Of a stretch of DNA of 5,915 nucleotides, positions 1 to 5,915 are shown in pieces. A program made the translations under genes and the position numbers. The stretch comes from Candidatus Cloacimonadota bacterium (GTDB lineage Bacteria; Cloacimonadota; Cloacimonadia; Cloacimonadales; Cloacimonadaceae): contig JAQUHL010000141.1 in NCBI GenBank assembly GCA_028683635.1, positions 1 to 5,915 on the forward strand. Reading direction: 5' to 3'. The notes under the pieces were generated by a model, which was not told where the DNA came from, ran no database searches, and saw only the letters and a program-made list of their open reading frames with translations. Numbering within the stretch: position 1 is the stretch's first letter; each line of letters opens with the position of its first letter.

Positions 1-16
1 TAAATAGGCAGGGAAT

Positions 17-802
17 ATGCATATCATCGTTTGCCTCAAACAAGTGCCGAATACCACAGAAATCAAGATAGATCCAAGCACCAATACCCTGATCAGGGAA
101 GGTGTGGAAAGCATTCTTAATCCCTTTGATACATACGCAATTGAGGAGGCTGTTCGTCTCAAGGAGGCTCATGGTGGGAAGATTACTGCTATAAGCATGG
201 GACCTCCCCAGGTGGAAGCTACTCTGCGGGAAGCGGTATCTCTGGGAGTTGATGATATAATCCTGCTCTCAGACCGCAAATTTGCCGGCGCAGATACCTG
301 GGCCACAAGCTATACTCTGGCTGCTGCAATCGGGAAACTGGGGGATTACAACCTGATCCTCACAGGCCAGCAGGCAATCGATGGAGATACTGCCCAGGTG
401 GGACCCGGGATCGCAGCTCATCTAGATCTTCCCCAAACTTGTTTTGTGCGCAAGATCGAAAGTATTGATTGTTATAAAGCAGTGGTACAACGCCTTATGG
501 AAGATGGTTATGACCGTGTGGAAATGAGGCTTCCGGCAGTGATTTCAGTGGTGAAAGAAATCAATACTCCGCGCTTGCCCTCATTAAGAGGAAAGAAGAA
601 TGCCAAGACTGCTGAACTTGTGGTCTGGAATGCGAATGACTTGAATCTCGATGAAAAGGATCTTGGGCTCAATGGTTCTCCCACTCAGGTGGTAAATATC
701 TTCACTCCCAAGCACGATAAAAAGACGGAGAAAGTCAGCCTTCCTCCCGAAGAAGCTGCCAAGCTGATTATCAAACGTCTCGATGAAATGACAAGGAAAT
801 GA
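17..802 (+). CDS. etfB: Electron transfer flavoprotein, beta subunit
   Basis: This is the beta subunit of the cytoplasmic EtfAB heterodimer, which passes electrons between acyl-CoA dehydrogenases or similar flavoenzymes and other carriers. The 261-residue length is normal. Visible hallmarks are the N-terminal strand and loop IIVCLKQVPNT (residues 3-13), NPFDTYAIEEAVRLKE (35-50), MGPPQ (61-65), the AGADTWATSYTLAAAI segment (90-105), the nucleotide-binding DGDTAQVGP (122-130), and the family signature region LPAVISVVKEINTPRLPSL (172-190). The NPFD and GADT segments resemble EtfB of anaerobes, including electron-bifurcating types; bifurcation itself is inference. An in-frame TAG at 5-7 blocks upstream extension, so ATG 17 is the start, with an AGG/GGGA ribosome-binding region at 6-14. 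lgt follows after 6 bp; the usual partner etfA does not follow and would have to lie upstream of the window or elsewhere. Confidence 0.96.
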   Translation: MHIIVCLKQVPNTTEIKIDPSTNTLIREGVESILNPFDTYAIEEAVRLKEAHGGKITAISMGPPQVEATLREAVSLGVDDIILLSDRKFAGADTWATSYTLAAAIGKLGDYNLILTGQQAIDGDTAQVGPGIAAHLDLPQTCFVRKIESIDCYKAVVQRLMEDGYDRVEMRLPAVISVVKEINTPRLPSLRGKKNAKTAELVVWNANDLNLDEKDLGLNGSPTQVVNIFTPKHDKKTEKVSLPPEEAAKLIIKRLDEMTRK

Positions 803-805
803 GGA
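801..805 (+). promoter_or_regulatory. Ribosome-binding site of lgt
   Basis: GAGGA overlaps the etfB stop codon and lies 3 bases before the lgt ATG at 809. The 12-base string TGAGGATTTATG here (800-811) recurs exactly at the purB start (2359-2370). The site supports ATG 809 as the lgt start and suggests coupling of its translation to etfB. Confidence 0.6.
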
Positions 806-808
806 TTT

Positions 809-1627
809 ATGCTGACCTATCCGAATATCAGCCCCGATATCGCCAAGTTTAGTCTCTTCGGGTTTCCCTTACAGATCCGGTGGTATGGTTTTCTCTATGT
901 ACTCAGTTTCATGCTGGGATACATCCTCTATAAGTATAACCTGAGGGCTAAAGGGATCAATCTTAAGAAAGACCAGTATGACTCGATCCTTTTTCATATC
1001 ATGATGGGTGTGATCCTGGGAGGAAGGTTTGGATATGTGCTGTTCTATGATTTCCTGAGCTATCTGAAAAATCCCCTGGATATCTTTGCCGTCTGGCAGG
1101 GAGGAATGTCCTTCCACGGAGGTGCTCTGGGAGTCATCATTGCAGTGATGATATTCTCGAGGAAACAGCAGATCAATTTCTATCGGATAGCTGATCCTGC
1201 CATGTCGATCGTAGCCATTGGCTTGGGTCTCGGCAGGCTGGGGAATTTTATCAATGCAGAGCTTTTTGGCAAACCCACAAACCTGCCCTGGGGAATGGTC
1301 TTTCCTGATTCTGGAGGTGTGGCTGTGCACCCAACCCAGCTCTATGAAATGATATTGGAAGGGATAGTTTTAGCTTTGATCTGCCAATACGTTTTCAGGA
1401 AAAGCCGCTGGCAGGGGCTCACTTTTTGGGTGTTCATAGGAGTTTACGGTATCTTCCGTTTCCTTATCGAGTTCGTTCGGAAGCCTGATGATCTGGAATT
1501 CTACCGAACCTTTGGCTATATCTTTGGATTTATGTCCATCGGTCAGTTTCTGAGTTTCCTGATGATTCTGGCTGCCAGCTATGGGATTTACCTGATTTCC
1601 CGGCATTATACAATCCACGGGGATTAG
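809..1627 (+). CDS. lgt: Prolipoprotein diacylglyceryl transferase
   Basis: Lgt is an inner-membrane enzyme that moves diacylglycerol from phosphatidylglycerol to the lipobox cysteine of prolipoproteins, the first step of lipoprotein maturation. The 272-residue protein has several hydrophobic membrane segments and the full set of family motifs: IRWYG with Y26, the HGG motif with H103, the Lgt signature GRLGNFINAELFG (142-154) with R143, N146 and E151, HPTQLYE (174-180), and YGIFRFLIEFVRKPD (213-227) with R217 and E221. Y26, H103, R143 and N146 fall at the same numbers as the essential residues known from E. coli Lgt. Nothing is missing, so it should be active. It sits 6 bp after etfB and 3 bp before an exported protein, consistent with one operon. 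Confidence 0.98.
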   Translation: MLTYPNISPDIAKFSLFGFPLQIRWYGFLYVLSFMLGYILYKYNLRAKGINLKKDQYDSILFHIMMGVILGGRFGYVLFYDFLSYLKNPLDIFAVWQGGMSFHGGALGVIIAVMIFSRKQQINFYRIADPAMSIVAIGLGLGRLGNFINAELFGKPTNLPWGMVFPDSGGVAVHPTQLYEMILEGIVLALICQYVFRKSRWQGLTFWVFIGVYGIFRFLIEFVRKPDDLEFYRTFGYIFGFMSIGQFLSFLMILAASYGIYLISRHYTIHGD

Positions 1628-1630
1628 AAG

Positions 1631-2371
1631 ATGTTGAAAGACGGATCCAGAAGCATTCAACCCAAAGCCTGGGTATTGCTGCTAATGGCGTGTGTAATGA
1701 TTACGGCGTTACCTGCCATGGCCAGAAATGAAAAACTGCTCCATAAGCAGATTGACAAGCTGAGAAATTTCAAAGCGAGCGGGATAGCCGAGGGAGTCTA
1801 TCACCAAGTCTCCATCCGCAAGAACTTCGTGTTTGTGAAAAATGAAACGGAAGTTCGGTTCGATATCATCGATGGCGGGATATTTGGCATGGTGGCAGAA
1901 CCCGTAGTATCTGCATATCTGGGAGAATATATTGCTTTGCGATCCTCTGTTTTTCCACGTTTGGAAGATATGGCAGAGGAACTTCCAGCCAATTTGAATC
2001 CAGCAAATAGCATCGGTGCTTTGGATTCGCTCCTCGCTCGTTATAGTTCTGAGATTGTAAAAAACCGTGTCGTCGAAATTGATAGTGTTCGTTTCTTTTT
2101 CAACCGCAGTTTTCAGCTAATCAGGGTGGATGATATGCGTGGAAAGAACGAACTTAGCCTTTTCTATACCCGCCGTGGAGATCTGGACAAGCTGAGCGTT
2201 AAACTTGGCAACAAAGGAAAACTGAATCTATTGGTCGATAAAGTGAGTTATGGAAAGTTTCCGGTGGCCAAATTGCCTCCACCCTATCTGATTCAGGAGA
2301 TCGATGACTCTCAGCTGCTCGATCCCAAGGATGTTGACCTTTTGTACCGTCATGGATTTGAGGATTTATGA
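1631..2371 (+). CDS. Exported protein of unknown function, possibly LolA-like
   Basis: I do not recognise this 246-residue protein with certainty. The N-terminus is a clear export signal: basic residues to K12, a hydrophobic core (13-28), and an AMA signal peptidase I site with likely cleavage after A31. LMAC at 18-21 is an imperfect lipobox, so a lipoprotein with C21 as first residue is a less likely alternative. The mature part looks rich in beta strands: SGIAEGVYHQVSIRKNFVFVKNETEVRFDII (about 50-80), VEIDSVRFFFNRSFQLIRVDDM (148-169), then alternating strands ending in VSYGKFPVAKLPPPYLIQE. That layout, with a closing strand followed by proline-rich text, is reminiscent of LolA-type periplasmic lipoprotein carriers and related families, and the neighbouring lgt would fit. 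The fold call is inference. It starts 3 bp after lgt and its stop overlaps the purB start by ATGA. Confidence 0.8.
   Translation: MLKDGSRSIQPKAWVLLLMACVMITALPAMARNEKLLHKQIDKLRNFKASGIAEGVYHQVSIRKNFVFVKNETEVRFDIIDGGIFGMVAEPVVSAYLGEYIALRSSVFPRLEDMAEELPANLNPANSIGALDSLLARYSSEIVKNRVVEIDSVRFFFNRSFQLIRVDDMRGKNELSLFYTRRGDLDKLSVKLGNKGKLNLLVDKVSYGKFPVAKLPPPYLIQEIDDSQLLDPKDVDLLYRHGFEDL
2360..2364 (+). promoter_or_regulatory. Ribosome-binding site of purB
   Basis: GAGGA lies inside the 3' end of the exported-protein gene, 3 bases before ATG 2368. Together with the ATGA overlap it suggests translational coupling. Site and spacing match those before lgt. Confidence 0.6.
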
Positions 2372-3660
2372 TCAGCCGTTATACTCTGCCCGAAATGGGC
2401 GAACTCTGGACATCCCATTACCGCTACCAATGCTGGCTTGAAGTGGAACTTGCAGCCTGCAAAGCAATGAACACTCTGGGTATTGTGCCCGATGAGGATT
2501 GGGAAGAAATCTCCCGGAAAGCTCAGTTTTCTGCAGAGCAGATCGATGCTATCGAAGCTGTTACCAAGCATGATGTAATAGCTTTTCTCACCAATGTAGC
2601 CGAATATGTGGGGCCATCTTCCCGCTGGATTCATTATGGGCTCACTTCTTCGGATGTATTGGATACTGCCACTGCTCTCCAGCTAAAACGCTCCGGAGAA
2701 TTGATCTTGAAAAGCTTGGGATCCCTTTCAGAGATTCTGGCTGTCAAAGCACGGGAATATAGCCACACTCTGTGTATGGGCAGGTCTCATGGCATCCATG
2801 CAGAACCTACCTCTTTTGGGCTCAAATATGCCCTTTGGTTTGAAGAATCCAAACGCAACCTGAAACGCTTGCAGGAAGCTGTCCAGGCCATTAGCGTAGG
2901 CCAGTTTTCCGGAGCTGTGGGGAACTACGCCCATCTTGATCCGGAAATTGAGCATCTTGCCTGCCAGTACCTCGGTTTGTTACCCTCCAGTGTTAGCACG
3001 CAGGTGATCCAACGTGACCATCATGCTCACTATATGCAAAGTTTGGCTTTGATTGGTTCACTGCTGGAGAAGATTGCCATGGAAATTCGCCATTTGCAAC
3101 GTACCGAAGTCCTGGAAGCGGAAGAAAACTTCTCCTCCGGTCAAAAGGGTTCTTCTGCCATGCCACACAAAAAGAATCCCATTCTTAGTGAGCAACTTTG
3201 CGGGTTGGCACGCATTCTTCGCTCCAATGCTGATGCTGCCATGGAAAACAACGCTCTCTGGCATGAGAGGGATATATCACATTCCTCAGTGGAGCGGATC
3301 ATCCTTCCCGATTCCTGCATTTTGGTGCATTACATGCTCGAAAAAGCCTGCGCTCTGGTCAAAAATCTCACAGTCTATCCTGATAACATGAAACGTAATA
3401 TCGAAAGAACCAATGGTTTGGTTTTTTCCCAGGCTCTCTTGCTCCATCTTGCCAAAACAGGGATGAGCCGCGAACATGCCTACGGACTTGTCCAGCGCAA
3501 TGCCATGAAATGCTGGCAAACAGGTGAGGCTTTTTTGGATATTCTGCTAACGGATAATGACTTGGTAACTGCCATAAGTGAGAGGGAACTAAGAGATATC
3601 TTCAGTTATGACCGCTATCTCAGGCACGTGGATTATATTCTAAAACGATGTGGGATATAG
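2368..3660 (+). CDS. purB: Adenylosuccinate lyase
   Basis: PurB, a cytoplasmic homotetramer of the fumarase/aspartase superfamily, releases fumarate from SAICAR to give AICAR and from adenylosuccinate to give AMP, so it acts twice in purine synthesis. The 430-residue length fits the short bacterial class, as in Bacillus subtilis. Motifs in order are KHDVIAF with H68, WIHYGLTSSDVLDTA (87-101) with H89, GRSHGIHAEPTSFG (138-151) with catalytic H141, and the flexible superfamily signature SGQKGSSAMPHKKNP (257-271) with the catalytic serine in GSS (S262/S263). H68, H89 and H141 fall at the positions known for B. subtilis PurB. Then WHERDISHSSVERI (298-311) completes the active site. The start overlaps the preceding stop (ATGA). 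No terminator is visible in the 12 bp before the convergent tRNA. Confidence 0.98.
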   Translation: MISRYTLPEMGELWTSHYRYQCWLEVELAACKAMNTLGIVPDEDWEEISRKAQFSAEQIDAIEAVTKHDVIAFLTNVAEYVGPSSRWIHYGLTSSDVLDTATALQLKRSGELILKSLGSLSEILAVKAREYSHTLCMGRSHGIHAEPTSFGLKYALWFEESKRNLKRLQEAVQAISVGQFSGAVGNYAHLDPEIEHLACQYLGLLPSSVSTQVIQRDHHAHYMQSLALIGSLLEKIAMEIRHLQRTEVLEAEENFSSGQKGSSAMPHKKNPILSEQLCGLARILRSNADAAMENNALWHERDISHSSVERIILPDSCILVHYMLEKACALVKNLTVYPDNMKRNIERTNGLVFSQALLLHLAKTGMSREHAYGLVQRNAMKCWQTGEAFLDILLTDNDLVTAISERELRDIFSYDRYLRHVDYILKRCGI

Positions 3661-3672
3661 GCTAAGATGAGG

Positions 3673-3749
3673 TGGTGGGTGATACTGGATTCGAACCAGT
3701 GACCTCTACGATGTGAACGTAGCGCTCTAACCAGCTGAGCTAATCACCC
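3673..3749 (-). tRNA. tRNA-Val, anticodon CAC
   Basis: Read on the minus strand this folds as a complete 74-nt cloverleaf plus encoded CCA (3673-3675). The acceptor stem is GGGTGAT/ATCACCC with discriminator A (3676). The D stem is GCTC/GAGC, and the anticodon stem CTACG/CGTAG holds loop TTCACAT, giving anticodon CAC, which reads the valine codon GUG. The variable loop is AGGTC and the T arm is ACTGG-TTCGAAT-CCAGT. All stems pair fully. It lies 20 bp downstream of the tRNA-Val(GAC) gene and is probably co-transcribed with it. Its 3' end is 12 bp from the purB stop on the other strand. Confidence 0.97.
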
Positions 3750-3769
3750 AGGTAAGAATAGTAAAAGAA

Positions 3770-3846
<77 letters not shown>

Positions 3847-3858
3847 ACTCGTGAGTTT

Positions 3859-3887
3859 CAAAAATCCGGTGCTGCTGTTTTTGTCAA
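3859..3887 (-). promoter_or_regulatory. Probable promoter of the tRNA-Val pair
   Basis: On the minus strand a perfect TTGACA (3887-3882) is followed after 16 bp by ATTTTTG (3865-3859), ending about 13 bp before the first base of tRNA-Val(GAC). The -35 box is ideal. The -10 is a poor TATAAT but ends in TTTG, as the Bacteroidetes-type -7 element (TAnnTTTG) does. Position relative to a tRNA pair supports the call; the exact -10 is uncertain. Confidence 0.5.
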
Positions 3888-3901
3888 GTAAAACCTGTTT
3901 C

Positions 3902-3985
3902 CTTAGTCTCCCATAGCAGTATCTAAGTCCATCGAATAATGGGTTGTAGGGCGAAGCACTACTCCCTTTAGGGTGGTGGGGGGGG
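3902..3985. repeat. Cluster of short inverted repeats ending in a G8 tract
   Basis: Successive complementary arms are CTTAG/CTAAG (3902-3906 with 3923-3927), CCAT/ATGG (3929-3932 with 3939-3942), and a longer imperfect hairpin at 3941-3966. In that hairpin GGG pairs with CCC, GTAG with CTAC, and GC-GAA-GC forms the tip. The CCC at 3964-3966 can alternatively pair with GGG at 3971-3973 across TTTA. The stretch closes with GGGTGGT and eight consecutive G (3978-3985). This compact palindromic content outside genes suggests a dispersed extragenic repeat or structured leader. Copy number cannot be judged from one window. Confidence 0.35.
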
Positions 3986-4225
3986 TATAGATTTCCAAAA
4001 ATAAGCCTCACAACCAGCATATTTGGAGGTCTGTATTTCGATAAATCGGGATGTGCAACGGTCTTATACACATAATCTCGCTGATATGAAACTATGAATA
4101 GAACCCCAAGCAAGCCTCAGCGGGAACGCCCGGATGAATACCCAAACTGCTCTCAGGTAGAAAGATAACATGGTGCAGTGCATTTTTATCCTTGACTGAT
4201 ATCCATCGTATATGAAACTCGCCCT

Positions 4226-5383
4226 ATGACTTATTCACAAACTGATCTGATTGCCATCAGACATTTCTTGCACAGGAATCCGGAGCTTTCTTCAAAGGAG
4301 CAGAAAACCGCGGAGTACATCATCTCTCACCTGAAAAAGCTCTCTGTGCAGCAACTGCTTACTGGACTGGGAGGTCATGGAGTTGCCGCCGTCTTCGATT
4401 CAGGGAGGTCTGGCATGACCTTGTGCTTCAGAGCAGAACTCGATGCACTGCCAATCCAGGAAACCAGCGCTTTAGCACATGTTAGTTCGGTTCCTGGTGT
4501 GGCACATCTTTGCGGTCACGATGGCCATGCTACAACACTTCTGGGTTTGGCCGACTGGCTAAATGATAATCCTGAGTTTTGGACGGGAAAGGTGATAATC
4601 CTGTTCCAGCCTGCTGAAGAAACTGCCCAGGGAGCCAAAGCAGTGATCCGGGAACATCGGTTTCTGGAGCTTAAACCGGATTATATCTTTGCTCTTCATA
4701 ACCTTCCGGGCTTTGAGCAGGGGACTGTCATCATCAAAGCAGGCACCTTTACTTCATCCACTTGTGGCATCAAAATCAAGCTGCGGGGTAGAACTTCCCA
4801 TGCTGCTCATCCGAAGGAAGCACTCAATCCCAAGCAAGCGCTGTTCGAGCTTTCGAACCGCCTGGAAGCTTTGGCAAGCACCCTGTTTGAGGACAAGGTC
4901 GGGGCACTGGTAACTATCATTCATCTTCGTTTGGGAGAGATAGCCTTTGGCACCACTCCAGGGGAAGCTGAGTTAATGGCCACCTTTCGGGCCTATGCAG
5001 CCAAAGATCTGGAACTTCTCAAAACCGAGGCTACAAAGCTCATCTGCCAGATTGCTTCCTCACACGGACTTGTCCATGAATGCACATGGGTAGATGAATT
5101 TGCCGCCGTTACCAATGAACTCACAGCCACTCAAATGCTTACCACTGCTGCCAAAGCCCAGGGACTGAAGGTAATCGAGCCAGCACACCCCTTCCTCTGG
5201 AGTGAGGACTTTTCCAGTTTTGGTGAGATCAGTAAAATAGCTCTCCTGGGTTTGGGTGCAGCCCTGGACCATCCCCAGCTTCACCACTCGGACTATGACT
5301 TTCCGGATGAGCTAATCCAGATTGGAATCAAGCTCTTTGCAGAATTGATCCGGCAAGCATCCTCCGAGACTACATCGCCGTAA
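4226..5383 (+). CDS. M20D-family metallo-amidohydrolase / carboxypeptidase
   Basis: This 385-residue protein belongs to the M20D metallopeptidases (N-acyl-amino acid hydrolases, hippurate hydrolase, IAA-amino acid hydrolase), which cleave amide-linked acyl groups from amino acids. Family knowledge and visible motifs agree: RHFLHRNPELS near the start, FRAELDALP (68-76), HLCGHDGHA (94-102) with metal ligands C96 and H98, FQPAEE (127-132) with catalytic base E131 and ligand E132, ALHNLPG with H158, the dimerisation-domain motif RGRTSHAAHPKEALNP (187-202), WSEDFSSF (325-332), and LHHSDYDFPDEL (352-363) with ligand H353. All catalytic residues are present. The exact substrate cannot be told. It has no signal peptide, so it is cytoplasmic. 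ATG 4226 is the only usable start, since an in-frame TGA lies at 4193-4195; no Shine-Dalgarno is evident. It stands alone, apparently in its own transcript. Confidence 0.93.
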   Translation: MTYSQTDLIAIRHFLHRNPELSSKEQKTAEYIISHLKKLSVQQLLTGLGGHGVAAVFDSGRSGMTLCFRAELDALPIQETSALAHVSSVPGVAHLCGHDGHATTLLGLADWLNDNPEFWTGKVIILFQPAEETAQGAKAVIREHRFLELKPDYIFALHNLPGFEQGTVIIKAGTFTSSTCGIKIKLRGRTSHAAHPKEALNPKQALFELSNRLEALASTLFEDKVGALVTIIHLRLGEIAFGTTPGEAELMATFRAYAAKDLELLKTEATKLICQIASSHGLVHECTWVDEFAAVTNELTATQMLTTAAKAQGLKVIEPAHPFLWSEDFSSFGEISKIALLGLGAALDHPQLHHSDYDFPDELIQIGIKLFAELIRQASSETTSP

Positions 5384-5390
5384 TCACATA

Positions 5391-5413
5391 ATACCTTGTG
5401 AAATGAAGGGTAT
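5391..5413 (+). terminator. Weak hairpin after the M20D gene, possible terminator
   Basis: Seven bases after the stop codon, ATACCTT (5391-5397) can pair with AGGGTAT (5407-5413) around a 9-nt loop, giving seven pairs including one G-U. No T-run follows, so it is not a classic intrinsic terminator. A second small dyad, TCTCA/TGAGA (5423-5427 with 5434-5438), lies just downstream. Either could stabilise or end the transcript, but support is thin. Confidence 0.25.
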
Positions 5414-5455
5414 AACTCCTATTCTCAGAATATTGAGAGACGACCGTCATTTAGG

Positions 5456-5504
5456 ATAATTGATACGTCAGGCATAATTGACACATAACACACGATAAGG
5501 AGAA
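5456..5504 (+). promoter_or_regulatory. Possible promoter and ribosome-binding site of the GNAT gene
   Basis: Two near-identical 11-mers, ATAATTGATAC (5456-5466) and ATAATTGACAC (5474-5484), are spaced 18 bp apart and differ at one base. A plausible pairing is -35 TTGATA (5460-5465) with -10 CATAAC (5484-5489) at 18 bp. The strong Shine-Dalgarno AAGGAG (5497-5502) sits 7 bases before ATG 5510 and fixes that start. The direct repeat could also be an operator; this is inference. Confidence 0.4.
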
Positions 5505-5509
5505 CAACC

Positions 5510-5915
5510 ATGATAACAGCAATTTATGATAAACAGACCCTTGAGACATACATTCCTCAGCATGATCTTGCCAGTTTTCTTCACGAGCACCTGGATAAGT
5601 TCACCGATGCGCCTTCTGCGATTTCCAAATCCATCGATTACGCCTTTTCCCGGGAGAGTGGCAAAGGAGGATATCTTCTTCTTGCTCTGTAAGATGGAAA
5701 GCTTGCAGGGGCTGTGGTATTGAACAAAACGGGTATGGAAGAATTTGTGCCGGAATACCTATTGGTATATATTGCAGTGGATAAAGACAAACGAGGCATA
5801 GGCCTGGGAGCGGAACTTATAAACAAAGCCTTTGAACTCTGCGATGCCTCAATTGCGCTACATGTGGAATACGACAACCCGGCAAGAAGACTTTATGAAC
5901 GTCTGGGCTTCAAAA
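5510..5915 (+). pseudogene. GNAT-family acetyltransferase, interrupted by in-frame TAA, cut by window end
   Basis: Translation from ATG 5510 gives 60 residues ending GGYLLLAL, then TAA at 5690-5692. The same frame continues without another stop to the window end as DGKLAGAVVLNKTGM and onward. The downstream part holds the GNAT hallmarks: strand LLVYIAVDK, the acetyl-CoA binding loop KRGIGLG (94-100, the R/Q-x-x-G-x-G/A motif), and YDNPARRLYERLGF (121-134), the C-terminal GNAT motif. The family normally has a charged residue where the stop lies, and a single G-to-T change of GAA would create this TAA. The N-terminal piece alone lacks the cofactor site and should be inactive. Either it is a recent pseudogene, a base error, or the stop is read through. 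The substrate is unknown; the gene end lies outside the window. Confidence 0.82.

Larger units (their letters stand above)
3847..4225. other. Gene-free intergenic region between tRNA genes and the M20D gene
   Basis: I see no convincing gene in these roughly 380 bases. The minus-strand side holds the probable tRNA promoter (3859-3887). Bases 3902-3986 contain a run of short inverted repeats and a G-rich tract. From 3987 to 4190 I see nothing recognisable apart from a tiny CGGG-AACG-CCCG hairpin at 4121-4132. The promoter of the M20D gene must lie toward 4190-4225; a TTGACT at 4192-4197 could be a -35 box, but no well-spaced -10 follows. Confidence 0.6.

Noticed and set aside
869..1330. 153-codon minus-strand frame opposite lgt
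   Set aside because: It is antisense to a fully conserved Lgt coding region and has no motif or ribosome-binding site that I can see.
3053..3391. 112-codon plus-strand frame inside purB
   Set aside because: It lies wholly inside the well-conserved purB frame, including its signature loop, and shows no recognisable protein features.
4212..4229. Five-codon MKLAL leader whose TGA overlaps the M20D ATG
   Set aside because: The overlap is real but there is no ribosome-binding site before it and such tiny frames are common by chance.
4081..4229. Shared blocks CTGATAT, TATGAAACT and TATGA in the same order at 4081-4097 and 4196-4229
   Set aside because: The matches are 5 to 9 bases, AT-rich and separated by different spacers; chance similarity is sufficient.
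5526..5723. Alternative 65-codon frame spanning the GNAT stop
   Set aside because: It is out of frame with the GNAT motifs on both sides, so it does not explain the interruption; the GNAT frame resumes directly after the TAA.

Overview
The window reads as a compact piece of a Gram-negative, probably anaerobic bacterial chromosome. A prolipoprotein diacylglyceryl transferase next to an exported protein, and an electron-transfer flavoprotein beta subunit of the type found in anaerobes, both point that way. The overall flavour, including a TTGACA box followed by a T-rich, TTTG-ending -10 region before the tRNAs, would suit the Fibrobacteres-Chlorobi-Bacteroidetes side of the tree, for example Cloacimonadota. 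This placement is only an inference; no marker in the window fixes the phylum.

Layout: bases 17-3660 hold a tightly packed plus-strand run of four genes: etfB, lgt, an exported protein possibly of LolA-like fold, and purB. Gaps are 6 and 3 bp, followed by an ATGA stop/start overlap, so they are very likely co-transcribed. Convergent to purB, only 12 bp away, lie two near-identical minus-strand tRNA-Val genes (anticodons CAC and GAC), both with encoded CCA. A gene-free stretch of about 380 bp follows, with a probable tRNA promoter, a cluster of small hairpins and an eight-G run. Next on the plus strand is a complete M20D metallo-amidohydrolase (4226-5383). After a 126-bp gap with a weak hairpin and a possible promoter, a GNAT acetyltransferase gene begins. 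It is interrupted by an in-frame TAA at codon 61 and runs off the window end.

Functionally this is mostly housekeeping: electron transfer (etfB), lipoprotein maturation (lgt and possibly its neighbour), purine synthesis (purB), translation (tRNAs), and amide hydrolysis (M20D). I found no defence system, mobile element or CRISPR array. The points most worth a second look are the single nonsense codon in an otherwise intact GNAT frame, the U-U mismatch in one tRNA acceptor stem, the structured G-rich intergenic segment, the etfB gene without etfA after it, and the lgt-neighbouring exported protein.
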